Assembly (NCBI GenBank): GCA_016714125.1
Contig: JADJNX010000013.1
Span: 1 to 64,000, forward strand
Length of the DNA stretch: 64,000 nt
Origin: Ignavibacteriales bacterium
Lineage (GTDB): Bacteria > Bacteroidota > Ignavibacteria > Ignavibacteriales > Ignavibacteriaceae
Direction: 5' to 3'
Shown: positions 38,209 to 47,416 of the stretch, in pieces
Position numbering within the stretch: position 1 is the first letter of the stretch
Layout: every line of letters begins with the position of its first letter
Position numbers and translations under genes: made by a program
The notes under the pieces: model-generated
What the model saw: only the letters and a program-made list of their open reading frames with translations
The model's database searches: none
Told to the model about the DNA's origin: nothing

Positions 38209-40109
38209 ATGTCTCTTAAGGTTTTGGTTCTTACCATTTTCATCTTTTCTGTTTCTTCATTTGCGCAGAATTTTTCAATTAATGATTACATGCCCCTGAA
38301 TTTGCGTGAAGCGGTTGAAAAGGGATTCCGCACTTATAATGGTAAACCCGGAAAAAATTATGTGCAGAATGATGTCAGTTATAAAATTGATGCGGAATTG
38401 TTACCTAAAGAGGGAAAAGTAAGGGGGAAAGTTGTCATAAAATATAAAAACAATTTCCCAAATGCGCTCGAAAAGTTAGTGATCAGACTTTATCAGGATG
38501 CCTTTAAAAGGGTGTGGGGAGAGATTTCCAGGTTAATCCTTCTGATGTTCACGATGGAACAAATATTTCGGATTTTAAAATTGATGGTAAAGATATTGAT
38601 CTAAAAAGTGACAAAATAAACAGATCCGGAACATTACTTTTTGTGAAACTGGATGCTCCATTAAACACAGGTGTAAATGTTACGTTGGAGATGAATTGGG
38701 AAGTGAAAATTCCTGAAATTTCAAGAGTCAGGATGGGGAAATATAGTGATTCCACTCTTTTTATTGCATACTGGTATCCTCAAATGTCTGTGTATGATGA
38801 TCTTCAAGGTTGGGATGAACAAAACTTTACAATGAATCAGGAATTTTACAACAATTTTGGCGATTTTGATGTGAAAATAACTGCGCCTGAAGGTTTTCTT
38901 ATCTGGGCAACAGGTGAGTTACAAAATCCGGCAGAGGTTTATTCAGAAGAGATATTAAAAAGTTTTGAAAAAGCAAAAACTTCAAATGAAATAGTGAAAA
39001 TAGTTACCAAAGAGACCAAGAATAATCTAAAAACCAAAAAAGGGAAAAATGCTTTTCACTATAGGGCTAAATATGTTCCCGATTTCGCCTTTGGTGCTGC
39101 ACTTGATTATCTCTGGGATGCATCAACGATGGTGGTTGATGTTAAAACAGGGAGAAAAGCATTAATCTCGGCAGTTTACAACGAAAAATCTGAAGATTTT
39201 TATCAGGTTGCAGACATTTCCCGTCAGGCAATCAAATACTTTTCCGAGGACTTGCCCGGAGTTCCATATCCATATCCTTCCATGACCGTCTTTAATGGCC
39301 AGGGGGGAATGGAATTCCCGATGATGGTAAATGATGGTTCAGAACCCACTTATGCTTCCATGGTTGGACTGACATCCCATGAAATCGCCCATACTTACTT
39401 CCCGTTTTTTATGGGTACCAACGAAGTTAAATATGCTTTTATGGATGAGGGTTGGGCGCGGATGATTCCTTACAAGTTCCAAAAGGAGGTTGGAAAATAT
39501 AATCCGATTGCAACTCAGATGAAAGCTTATGACGAGAGAGCGGGTAGAGAGTTTGAGGTGCCTCCAATGGTGCCTTCAATTCAACTTGAGGGACCAACCT
39601 ACAGAATGGCAGCTTATAACCGACCGGCACTGGCTTATCTTTTTTTACAGGATATGATGGGTGAGGATAAGTTCAGAGAAGCCATGCAAAATTACATCGA
39701 AGTATGGAAAGGAAAACATCCAAATCCGTTTGATTTTTTTAATATCATGAGCAGTTTTTACGGTGAAGATCTTAGTTGGTATTTCAAATCCTGGTTTTTT
39801 AACTGGGATTATCCGGATTTGAAATTATCTTACAGCTTGATCGATGGCGAAAAAGCTAAAGGTAAAAAGGAGGGAATTGGGGAGGATGAGTATGTTATTG
39901 AAAACAAGGGACGGCTTCCACTCCCTGTAAAGATATATCTGGCAGAAGGAACTTTCAAAAAACTGGTTTATTACAAACCTGCTTCAATCTGGAAAGATGG
40001 TAAAACCTCAATTAAAGTGAAACTTGAAACCCCCGGCGAAATGACCTGGTACCAGCTTGGCGATGAGAACATCCCCGATGTTAACCGACCTGATAATGTG
40101 CTGAAATAG
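38209..40109 (+). CDS. Exported M1 family metallopeptidase, one frameshift
   Basis: Zinc aminopeptidase-like protein, about 633 residues restored. Signal peptide MSLKVLVLTIFIFSVSSFAQ; N-terminal beta domain; catalytic part with GGMEFPMMVND and the zinc motif HEIAHTYFPFFMGTNEVKYA followed by FMDEG, which is HExxH with the downstream glutamate at the M1 spacing. The frame breaks at 38510: GGG where GGGG gives DAFKRGVGRDFQVNPSDVHD. Such exported M1-like peptidases are common in Bacteroidota and probably degrade peptides in the periplasm or outside. It follows aroA by 3 bases, but a repeat-rich gap follows it. Confidence 0.88.
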
Positions 40110-40131
40110 GGATTAAGGCTATGGGGGAATG

Positions 40132-40175
40132 GTTACACAGATATCACAGATTACCACAGATACCACGGATTTTTT
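40132..40175. repeat. CACAGATTACCACGGATT-type intergenic repeat
   Basis: Units ACAGATATCACAG, ATTACCACAGATACCACGG, then TTTTTT. This family of short phrases (cacagatt / accacggatt / acgcagatt) recurs in intergenic DNA of many unrelated bacteria, from general knowledge. Function unknown. It marks the left end of the 752-base gene-free region 40110-40861. Confidence 0.6.
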
Positions 40176-40180
40176 AAATA

Positions 40181-40349
40181 GGACGCAGATACACGTCCCG
40201 ACATGTCGGGAACGGATTTTCGCGGAGGGGTTAGGATTATTGTCGTAAGTGTGAGGAGTGGTAATCGTCCCGATTGCCCTATGCAACACGTTAACCGTAA
40301 GAGGGGAAGAGGACGCAGATACACGTCCCGACATGTCGGGAACGGATTT
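40181..40349. repeat. 39-base direct repeat pair carrying a perfect palindrome
   Basis: The same 39 bases occur at 40181-40219 and 40311-40349. Each begins GGACGCAGATACA, contains the perfect 14-base palindrome CCCGACATGTCGGG (40197-40210 and 40327-40340) and ends ACGGATTT. The outer parts match the common phrase ACGCAGATACACACGGATTT as if the palindrome had been inserted into it. The 91 bases between are unique. Confidence 0.8.
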
Positions 40350-40367
40350 ACGCAGAGTGATTTTTCA

Positions 40368-40729
40368 ACCTGCCTGGGCAGGTGACATATTCGTAGCAGA
40401 ATATGAATTTCAAAAACTTATAAACCCGCCTGGGCGGTGTGATATATTCATAACAGCTTGTTTCCTTGGCCCACAATATCCGCCAGCGGATCATAAACAT
40501 ATCACCTGCCCAGGCAGGTTTTTTGTATTGGGAGTTCGAAAATATCTACGAATATTCCACCTGCCCAGGCAGGTTAGAAATGCTAGAATTTTCCTCGGAG
40601 AGGAATTGATATTCGTAGTTCGTGAACACTCTCCTCACCCTAATTTTCCTCGAAGAGGAATTGATATTCGTAGCACATGTAAACTCTCCCACACCCCGTT
40701 ACCCCGTTTGCGGGGTTTGATATTCCTTG
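40368..40729. repeat. Array of about eight hairpins with shared ATATTCGTAG-like tail, 55-base spacing
   Basis: Hairpins: 40368-40383 (ACCTGCC/GGCAGGT), 40425-40438 (CCGCC/GGCGG), 40478-40491 (ATCCGC/GCGGAT), 40504-40519 and 40559-40574 (ACCTGCC/GGCAGGT), 40591-40605 and 40646-40660 (TTCCTC/GAGGAA), 40701-40716 (ACCCCG/CGGGGT). Stems differ but pair in each. Next to each, on one strand or the other, is a tail close to ATATTCGTAG: exact at 40387-40396, 40546-40555 (minus), 40609-40618 and 40664-40673, degenerate in the rest. Starts at 40591, 40646 and 40701, and 40504 and 40559, are exactly 55 bases apart. No protein-coding gene is supported here. Confidence 0.8.
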
Positions 40730-40861
40730 CTCCTGATTGCCATCTGCTATGGAAAGTGGAATGGCATACAACCAAATTCTACCCGGATAAAATCTTTCGA
40801 ATGAAATTTGTAAATTACGGTTTAACTTTTTTACAAATACATTGGAAAAGACTGCTCTCGG

Positions 40862-41701
40862 ATGAAAGAATACCTGGATTTGGTGCGCCTCGTGATGAAA
40901 GAAGGAATACGAAAACCTTCCCGGACAGGCATTGATACGATTTCATACTTCTCTGCTAACTATCGTGTGGATATTTCAAAAGGATTTCCGTTGCTTACCA
41001 CTAAAAAGATGGTATGGAAATCGCTTTTACACGAAGTGTTATGGTACCTTTCCGGCGAAGATCACATCAGAAATCTTAGAAAACATACAAAAATCTGGGA
41101 TGCATGGGCAGATGAAAATGGCGATCTTGAAACTGCTTACGGCTATTACTGGCGAAAATTCCCCTCTGCAGAACTTGATGAAAATGGAAACTGGCAGGTA
41201 AGGCAGGTAGATCAAATTAGATATATAATCGACGAGATCAAACGGAATCCCTACAGTCGCAGACTTATTGTAACTGCCTGGGAGCCGGGGAATGCCACCA
41301 CAAGTAAACTTCCGCCTTGTCACTATACTTTTGCATTTAATGTTCAAGGAAACAGGTTAAACTGTCATCTGACACAAAGATCGGGTGATATTGCTCTGGG
41401 AATTCCTTTTAATTTGGCAGCTTATTCAATGTTAACAATGATTATCGCCAATGAAACAAATCTGGAACCCGGAATTTTCAGTCATACAATAATTGATGCA
41501 CATATATATGTGGCGGATAAAGGTTCTGAACTGGAAAGATATGACCATCTTGAAGGGCTTAAAATTCAACTTGAAAGAGAACCTCTTCCCCTGCCAACAC
41601 TTAAAATAGCAAAAAAACCGATTGATGAACTTACATTTGAAGATTTTGAGTTGGTTGGATATCAATCCCATCCTGCGATAAAATTTGAGGTTGCAGTTTG
41701 A
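40862..41701 (+). CDS. thyA: Thymidylate synthase ThyA
   Basis: 279-residue cytosolic enzyme making dTMP from dUMP with methylenetetrahydrofolate, giving dihydrofolate that the next gene's product recycles. Markers are RTGIDTISYFSANYRVD, FPLLTTKKM, AYGYYWRKF, catalytic cysteine in KLPPCHYTF, QRSGDIALGIPFNLAAYS and DAHIYVA. The dUMP-binding segment reads RSGDIALG, where many homologs have RSCD. Length is normal for the short form. Its stop overlaps folA in TTGA. It starts about 130 bases after the hairpin array. Confidence 0.96.
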   Translation: MKEYLDLVRLVMKEGIRKPSRTGIDTISYFSANYRVDISKGFPLLTTKKMVWKSLLHEVLWYLSGEDHIRNLRKHTKIWDAWADENGDLETAYGYYWRKFPSAELDENGNWQVRQVDQIRYIIDEIKRNPYSRRLIVTAWEPGNATTSKLPPCHYTFAFNVQGNRLNCHLTQRSGDIALGIPFNLAAYSMLTMIIANETNLEPGIFSHTIIDAHIYVADKGSELERYDHLEGLKIQLEREPLPLPTLKIAKKPIDELTFEDFELVGYQSHPAIKFEVAV

Positions 41702-42162
41702 GAAGAATCATAATTGTTGCAGTGGCAAAAAATTATGTAATCGGCAAAGCCAGTGGTGACATGTCATGGAATGTTAAAGAAGATTTTGACCATTTTAAAT
41801 CAACAACCATTGGTTATCCCGTCTTGATGGGGAGAAAAACTTACGGCTACTTCAAAAAACCGCTTCGAGATCGTGTACATATTGTAATTACACACGATAA
41901 AAAATTTGATCCCAAACATGAAGGTGTAAAAGTTTTTTATACCCTCCAAGAGGGATTTGATTATGTGGAGACATTAAATAAAGACAGGATGTTTATAATC
42001 GGTGGTGGTGAAGTATATAAACAGGTTTTGCAAGAGGGGCTTGTGGATGAAATGATCATCTCGTGGATGGATTTTGAAGCTGAAGGTGAAGTATCGTTTC
42101 CCCGATTTGATAAAAGTGAGTGGGAAGTAAAGATCGGGAGAAAAGAGAGCAGTTTGAAATAA
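41698..42162 (+). CDS. folA: Dihydrofolate reductase FolA
   Basis: 154-residue enzyme reducing dihydrofolate to tetrahydrofolate with NADPH. Markers are IIVAVAKNYVIGKASGDMSW (the Met20-loop region, where the usual proline before W is lacking: GDMSWNV), the aspartate in KEDFDHFK, PVLMGRKTYGY, and FIIGGGEVYKQ. Start is TTG overlapping the thyA stop (TTGA), so it is translationally coupled. Length is normal. The thyA-folA pairing is common and supports the call. Confidence 0.94.
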   Translation: MRRIIIVAVAKNYVIGKASGDMSWNVKEDFDHFKSTTIGYPVLMGRKTYGYFKKPLRDRVHIVITHDKKFDPKHEGVKVFYTLQEGFDYVETLNKDRMFIIGGGEVYKQVLQEGLVDEMIISWMDFEAEGEVSFPRFDKSEWEVKIGRKESSLK

Positions 42163-42200
42163 TCCATTATATAAAGCAAAACGGTTAATTAAGATTCGAG

Positions 42201-42263
42201 AAAACCACAGAGCACACAGAGCACACAGAGTGGGTCTGATAAAACCACAGAGCGCACAGAGAA
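42201..42263. repeat. CACAGAG-type intergenic repeat
   Basis: AAAACCACAGAGCACACAGAG occurs in near-copies from 42201 and from 42241, with extra CACAGAG units. It occupies most of the 144-base gap between folA and mutL. Similar ACCACAGAGACACAGAG phrases are found in intergenic DNA of many phyla. Function unknown. Confidence 0.65.
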
Positions 42264-42306
42264 GGTTCGAATTACGAAGAAAATGAAATAAATTTAGAAA
42301 AGATAG

Positions 42307-44259
42307 ATGAAAATTAGAGTTTTACCCGAGAATATATCAAGCAAGATTGCTGCCGGAGAGGTCATACAGAGGCCTGAGTCGGCGGTGAAGGAGTTGATGG
42401 AAAATTCCATTGATGCGGGGGCGACTCATATCGAATTGATGGTTCGTAACGCCGGTAAATCACTCATCAGGGTGGTTGATAACGGTGATGGTATGGGGGA
42501 AGAGGACGCTCTGATATGCATAATGAAACATGCAACGAGTAAAATCAGTGAAGAAAAAGATCTTGATGCAATTAAAACACTTGGATTCAGGGGGGAAGCT
42601 CTTAGTTCTATTGTTGCTGTGGCACAATTTGAGATGAAAACGGGAACTGATACTTCTGAACTTTCAACCATTCTAAAAATTGAAGACAGTAGGACTATCT
42701 TAAAAGAAGAAGGTGGATATTTTAAGGGAACGGATATCAGTGTAAAAAATCTATTTTACAATATTCCGGCTCGAAGAAATTTTTTGAAATCAGATTCAAC
42801 TGAACTAAGGCATGTTATTGATACATTTCAAAAACTAGCTCTTGGGAAACCTGAAATCCATTTTACACTCTTTTCTGATGATTCAAAAATTCTCGATTAT
42901 TTGCCCGGAACACTTTCTGACAGGATCGGACAGGTTTTTGGAGAAAAGAGTTTTAACAATATCATTCAGATAGAAGAAAAAACAGAATATCTTAATTTGA
43001 GTGGTTTTCTTGGCAAACCTGCACTGGTAAAAAAGGCAAGGGGAGATCAATATCTCTTTCTTAACGGCAGATTTGTCAGCTCAAAACAGGTAAATTTTGC
43101 CGTGTTTAATGCTTATGAAAATTTCCTTGAAAAAGGGGATTATCCATTTTTTATCCTCTTTTTGGAGATTGATCCTGCAAAAATTGATGTAAATGTACAT
43201 CCATCAAAACTTGAAGTTAGGTTTGAAGAGGAGAAGGATATTTATAATTTTGTGAATGCTGTGGTTCGCAAAGGATTGGCGGCTTATGATCTTGTGCCAT
43301 CCCTCTCGTTCTCAACAAATACATTGGAGGGGCATAACAAACTCGGTTTTGACAATTATTCCAGAGCCGACAGAAGCGATTTTAGTGACAGACCAGCAGT
43401 TCAGAACGATTCATCAAACAGAGAAAACAGAAATCAGTTTGGTCAGATGTCATCCTCTTCAAAGCGGGTTGGAATAAATGACAATGATATTGATCTAATA
43501 TTTGGTGCACTGTCACGAAATGTTGAAAGAGGACCCGAAGACGAGGATGTGAGTCATCCTTTTGATGAGCAGAGTGGGGGCGATTCACAAAGTCAGTCAC
43601 GCAGTATTAAAAGTGGACAGATCGATCAGGATGTTTATACTCCAAAGATTTTTGAGAGAATTCCTGCGGATGATGCCGAGACAAATTCCACTCCTTTTAT
43701 CATTCAGTTGCACAATAAATATATTTTGTGCCAGATAAAAACGGGTTTGATGATAATTGATCAGCATGTTGCACATGAGAGAATTTTATATGAGATGGCA
43801 AAAAAGCAGTTGACTCAAGGTTTCCCGTTGTTTCAACAGTTGTTGTTTCCAAAAGTCGTTTCGACAGATCCTGCCAAAGTTATGTTAGTGAAGGAGATTC
43901 AGGATTACCTTCAACGGCTGGGATTTATTGTGAAAGTCATCTCAAAAACCGATTTGGTGGTGGAATCGATTCCTTCACAGGTGAAAACAGGTGAGGAAGA
44001 AAAAATACTGCTTGAAATACTGGATCAGTACATTGAAAACAGGGAAGAAAAAATACTTGATGAAACTGAAAACATGGCAAAATCATTTTCATGTAAAGCA
44101 GCCATAAAAGCAGGTGACAGACTCTCACAAGAAGAGATGCGCCGGTTGATAGACGAACTGTTTGCCACAGAAAATCCCTATGTTTGTCCCCACGGCAGGC
44201 CAGTTGTCTTAAAAATCTCTCTCGATGAATTTGACAGGAGATTTGGAAGAACGAGCTGA
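42307..44259 (+). CDS. mutL: DNA mismatch repair protein MutL
   Basis: 650-residue mismatch repair ATPase/endonuclease. The N-terminal GHKL ATPase has ENSIDAGATHIEL, VDNGDGMGEED, TLGFRGEALSSI and GTDISVKNLFYNIPAR (with its DVNVHPSKLEVRF transducer). A variable linker (about residues 345-455) is followed by the C-terminal domain with IDQHVAHERILYEM, close to the endonuclease motif DQHA-x2-E-x4-E with A changed to V, plus SCKAAIKAGD and CPHGRP. The last two are metal-site motifs of endonuclease-competent MutL, found where MutH is absent. The gene is intact. Confidence 0.96.
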   Translation: MKIRVLPENISSKIAAGEVIQRPESAVKELMENSIDAGATHIELMVRNAGKSLIRVVDNGDGMGEEDALICIMKHATSKISEEKDLDAIKTLGFRGEALSSIVAVAQFEMKTGTDTSELSTILKIEDSRTILKEEGGYFKGTDISVKNLFYNIPARRNFLKSDSTELRHVIDTFQKLALGKPEIHFTLFSDDSKILDYLPGTLSDRIGQVFGEKSFNNIIQIEEKTEYLNLSGFLGKPALVKKARGDQYLFLNGRFVSSKQVNFAVFNAYENFLEKGDYPFFILFLEIDPAKIDVNVHPSKLEVRFEEEKDIYNFVNAVVRKGLAAYDLVPSLSFSTNTLEGHNKLGFDNYSRADRSDFSDRPAVQNDSSNRENRNQFGQMSSSSKRVGINDNDIDLIFGALSRNVERGPEDEDVSHPFDEQSGGDSQSQSRSIKSGQIDQDVYTPKIFERIPADDAETNSTPFIIQLHNKYILCQIKTGLMIIDQHVAHERILYEMAKKQLTQGFPLFQQLLFPKVVSTDPAKVMLVKEIQDYLQRLGFIVKVISKTDLVVESIPSQVKTGEEEKILLEILDQYIENREEKILDETENMAKSFSCKAAIKAGDRLSQEEMRRLIDELFATENPYVCPHGRPVVLKISLDEFDRRFGRTS

Positions 44260-44261
44260 TT

Positions 44262-44294
44262 TTAGGTATTAGGTATTAATTATTAGGTATTAAT
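44262..44294. repeat. AGGTATTA tandem repeat
   Basis: AGGTATTA occurs three times within 33 bases just after the mutL stop, with ATTAATTATT between. It is another short intergenic repeat of unknown role. Confidence 0.55.
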
Positions 44295-44369
44295 TTGAGG
44301 GTTGGGCGGAGCAGAAGAATTTTGGGATATGGGAGTAGTCAAAAAAACGGAACAAAACAGGAGACCAAT

Positions 44370-46023
44370 ATGAAGGATTCACTTTATATGCAAAAGTTGG
44401 ACGAGTACAACAAAAAAGTTGCCGGTTCAAAAACAAATGGAATGAAATATACCACAGTCAGTGGAGAGCCCGTAAATGTTTTATATGGACCTCACGATGT
44501 TGCCGATCATGATTATATGCGTGATCTCAACTTCCCGGGAGAATATCCATATACCAGGGGTATTCACCCAAATGGTTACAGAGGCAAAATCTGGACTATG
44601 CGTCAGTTTGCAGGCTTTGGCTCACCCGAGGACACAAATGAGAGATTTCATTATCTGCTCAATAATGGTCAGACGGGGTTATCAGTAGCTTTTGATCTTC
44701 CCACTTTGATGGGGTGGGATGCCGATGCCCCTTTAAGTGAAGGTGAAGTTGGTATTTGTGGTGTTTCTATCTCGTCACTTGAGGATATGGAGGTTCTTTT
44801 AAAGGGATTCCACTCGATAAAGTTTCAACTTCGATGACAATCAATTCACCCGCTGCAATGATTTTTGCTTTTTATCTGGCAGTTGCACAGAAGCAGGGAG
44901 TTGATTTTAAGAGTCTCAGGGGTACACTGCAAAACGACATTTTAAAAGAATATATCGCTCAAAAAGAATATATTTATCCTCCACATCCATCGATGAGGAT
45001 AATTGTTGATATGATCGAATATTGCACAACCGAAGTGCCGCAATGGAATCCTGTTTCTGTCAGCGGTTACCATATTCGTGAGGCAGGTTCCACTTCCGTT
45101 CAGGAATTGGCTTATACACTCGCTGATGGTTTTGCATATATTGAAGCCTGTATGGAAAGGGGAATGGACATCGATGAATTTGCTCCCCGAATTTCTTTCT
45201 TTTTTAACTCACATCTCGACTTTTTTGAAGAGATTGCCAAGTTCAGAGCGGCAAGAAGAATTTATGCCAAAAGAATGAAGGAAAGATATGGTGCAAAAAA
45301 TCCAAGAAGCTGGTGGCTGAGATTCCACACACAAACAGCAGGATGCACTTTAACAGCCCAGCAGCCCGAAAACAATATCGTAAGAACTGCATTTCAAGCT
45401 CTTGCAGCGGTAATGGGGGCACGCAATCACTGCATACAAATTCAATGGATGAAACACTTGCACTTCCGAGTGAAAAAGCCGTTAAAATTGCTCTCAGAAC
45501 GCAGCAATTGATAGCTTATGAAACAGGTGTAATCAATTCAGTTGATCCTCTTGCCGGAAGTTATATGGTTGAGAGTATGACTGACAAGATGGAAGCTGAA
45601 GCGAACAGAATTTTTGACGAGATTGATTCCCTTGGCGGTGTAATTCCAGCGATTGAAACAGGTTATTTCCAAAAACAGATCGCTGATGCTGCTTATGCTT
45701 ATCAAAAAGAAGTTGACAGAAAAGAAAAGATCATTGTTGGTGTTAACGAATTTATCGAAAAAGATGAAGTGGTTGATATCCCGATACTTACCGTTTCCCC
45801 TGAAGTTGAAAGAACTCAGCGAGAAAGATTGGCAAATATTAAAGCAAACAGAAGTGGAGTTGAAGTTGAAAATTCCCTTTTGGAGATCAAAAATGCTGCG
45901 GAAAATGGTAACAACCTGATGCCTGTTTTTGTTAAAGCAGCAGCCAATTATGTTACTCTCGGTGAGATGATTGACGTGTTAAAAGAACCATTTGGCATAT
46001 ATACAGAAGAAGCAGTATTTTGA
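44370..46023 (+). CDS. Methylmalonyl-CoA mutase family large subunit, two frameshifts
   Basis: Adenosylcobalamin-dependent mutase, converting (R)-methylmalonyl-CoA and succinyl-CoA in propionate metabolism. Restored length is about 551 residues: only the catalytic barrel is present, so the B12-binding domain must be on a separate small subunit not in this window. Markers are [76 protein letters not shown] and [13 protein letters not shown]. The frame breaks near 44808 (GGG for GGGG, restoring [13 protein letters not shown]) and 45413-45417 (GGGGG for GGGGGG, restoring AAVMGGTQSLH). Start ATG at 44370 with AGGAG ahead. Isobutyryl-CoA mutase is a possible alternative. Confidence 0.88.
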
Positions 46024-46907
46024 AAATCAGAAAATATTTGAAATTAATCAGGGCATCTCACTGGATAAAGAATATTTTCCTTTTTGTGCCACTGGTTTAT
46101 TCAAAAAAATTATTCAACTGGGATGACCTGTCTCTAACTTTGCTTGGATTTATGGCATTTAACTTTGCTTCAAGCATTGTATATGTATTAAATGACATAG
46201 TTGACAAGGATAGAGACAGTCTTCACCCCAAAAAGCGACTTAGACCACTTCCTGCAGGAGACATTTCCGTTAAGGAAGCTTATGTTGTACTTCTTGTATT
46301 GGGAGTGTTAACAATTCTGTTTTCATTCCAGCTGAATTATGCTTTTGAAATGGTTGTAATCGCTTATATATTGTTAAATACAATCTATTCGATTTAAACT
46401 TAAAAATATCGTTTTGCTCGATATTTTTCGATTGCCGGTGGATTTATTCTGCGTGTTGCCGCGGGTACTGTGGTAATCGGCGTGGCAGCTTCAAGCTGGC
46501 TTGTTCTAATCACACTTTTTATATCGTTGTTTTTGGCGGTTATGAAAAGGATGTCTGAATCAGATCTGCTTAGTTCAGAGGAGCAGGATCATATTCCTGT
46601 GAGGAAGGTACTTGAAAATTATTCCAAACGATTTATTGACCAGATATCTGCGGTAAGTGCGGGCGGTGTAATAGTTTTTTATGCACTTTACACTGTTTCT
46701 CCACGAACTGTAGAAACATTTGGTACAGAAAACCTTATATATACCACTGCATTTGTGGTTTTTGGTATCTTTAGATATATGTATCTTGTATATCAACATC
46801 ATCGTGGCGAAAACACCATTGATATTTTGTTGCATGACGGATCAACAATTTTGAACGCACTTTTGTATGTTGCAGTCACACTTATGATAGTTTATAAGGT
46901 AATTTAG
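46020..46907 (+). CDS. UbiA family prenyltransferase (decaprenyl-phosphate phosphoribosyltransferase-like), two frameshifts
   Basis: Integral membrane enzyme, about 295 residues restored, of the UbiA superfamily. The first aspartate-rich motif is NDIVDKDRDSLHPKKRLRPL, as in decaprenyl-phosphate phosphoribosyltransferases that feed arabinose-donor synthesis. The second motif region is KRMSESD, and LHDGSTILNALLY near the end also fits that subgroup. The frame breaks near 46396 (one extra T in ATTTAAAC) and near 46426 (five Ts for six); corrected sequence reads YSIKLKNIVLLDIFSIAGGF. Start TTG overlaps the mutase stop (TTGA). The substrate is inferred from motif similarity only. Confidence 0.8.
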
Positions 46908-47414
46908 ATGCACAAAATGTTATTTTCAATAACCATTCTTCTTTCGGTTGGTCTCATTTTCAGCGGATGTTGTAAATGTGAAGAGAGTTCTGAATCAGGA
47001 ACGGGTTCCAACGTCAATAATCAGATTATGGGCGAGGGATTCATAAATATTGAGGGTACCGAGGCATGGATTGATTTGATGCCGGGTGGTCCCGCTGGAT
47101 TTATGTTTACCGGTGAAGCCACAGTTGCAGCCTGGGAACGGCCTGAGTTTGACAGTTTAAAATGTAGAGATGCAGTTATTCTGATTGATGGTAAAGAAGT
47201 AACAAAATTTCCTTTTGTAATTGAAAACAATGGAGACAAGTTGCAAAAACCGGGGAAATCCAGCAATATCTCTGTCAGATTCAACTCAAAAGAGAGAAAT
47301 AAATCAGAAGGTCTTATGGATGCCGGAAAAATCTCGATAAAACTGAATATCGAATACAAAGGCAAAATGTTAACAGGAATCATCGATGGTGTTGAAGTGA
47401 AGCGGACTTATTAA
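46908..47414 (+). CDS. Predicted lipoprotein
   Basis: 168-residue lipoprotein with signal and lipobox (ITILLSVGLIFSGCCKC). A linker (EESSESGTGSNVNN) precedes a small beta-rich domain (about residues 40-168) that I do not recognise. It starts directly after the UbiA-family gene (TAG then ATG) and ends 2 bases before the CNNM gene, so it is in the same transcript. Probably anchored on the periplasmic side of a membrane. Function unknown. Confidence 0.75.
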   Translation: MHKMLFSITILLSVGLIFSGCCKCEESSESGTGSNVNNQIMGEGFINIEGTEAWIDLMPGGPAGFMFTGEATVAAWERPEFDSLKCRDAVILIDGKEVTKFPFVIENNGDKLQKPGKSSNISVRFNSKERNKSEGLMDAGKISIKLNIEYKGKMLTGIIDGVEVKRTY

Positions 47415-47416
47415 CA

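Noticed and set aside
40368..40729. CRISPR array
   Set aside because: There is some 55-base periodicity, but the constant part is only about 10-13 bases, hairpin stems differ between units, units face both ways, and no cas gene is present.
40258..40935. A 225-residue reading frame across the hairpin array and into thyA
   Set aside because: Composition follows the repeats and palindromes, it overlaps the thyA start in another frame, and it resembles no protein family.
44295..46023. Three separate mutase-like genes
   Set aside because: The fragments align end to end with one methylmalonyl-CoA mutase, and each break is one base in a G-run.
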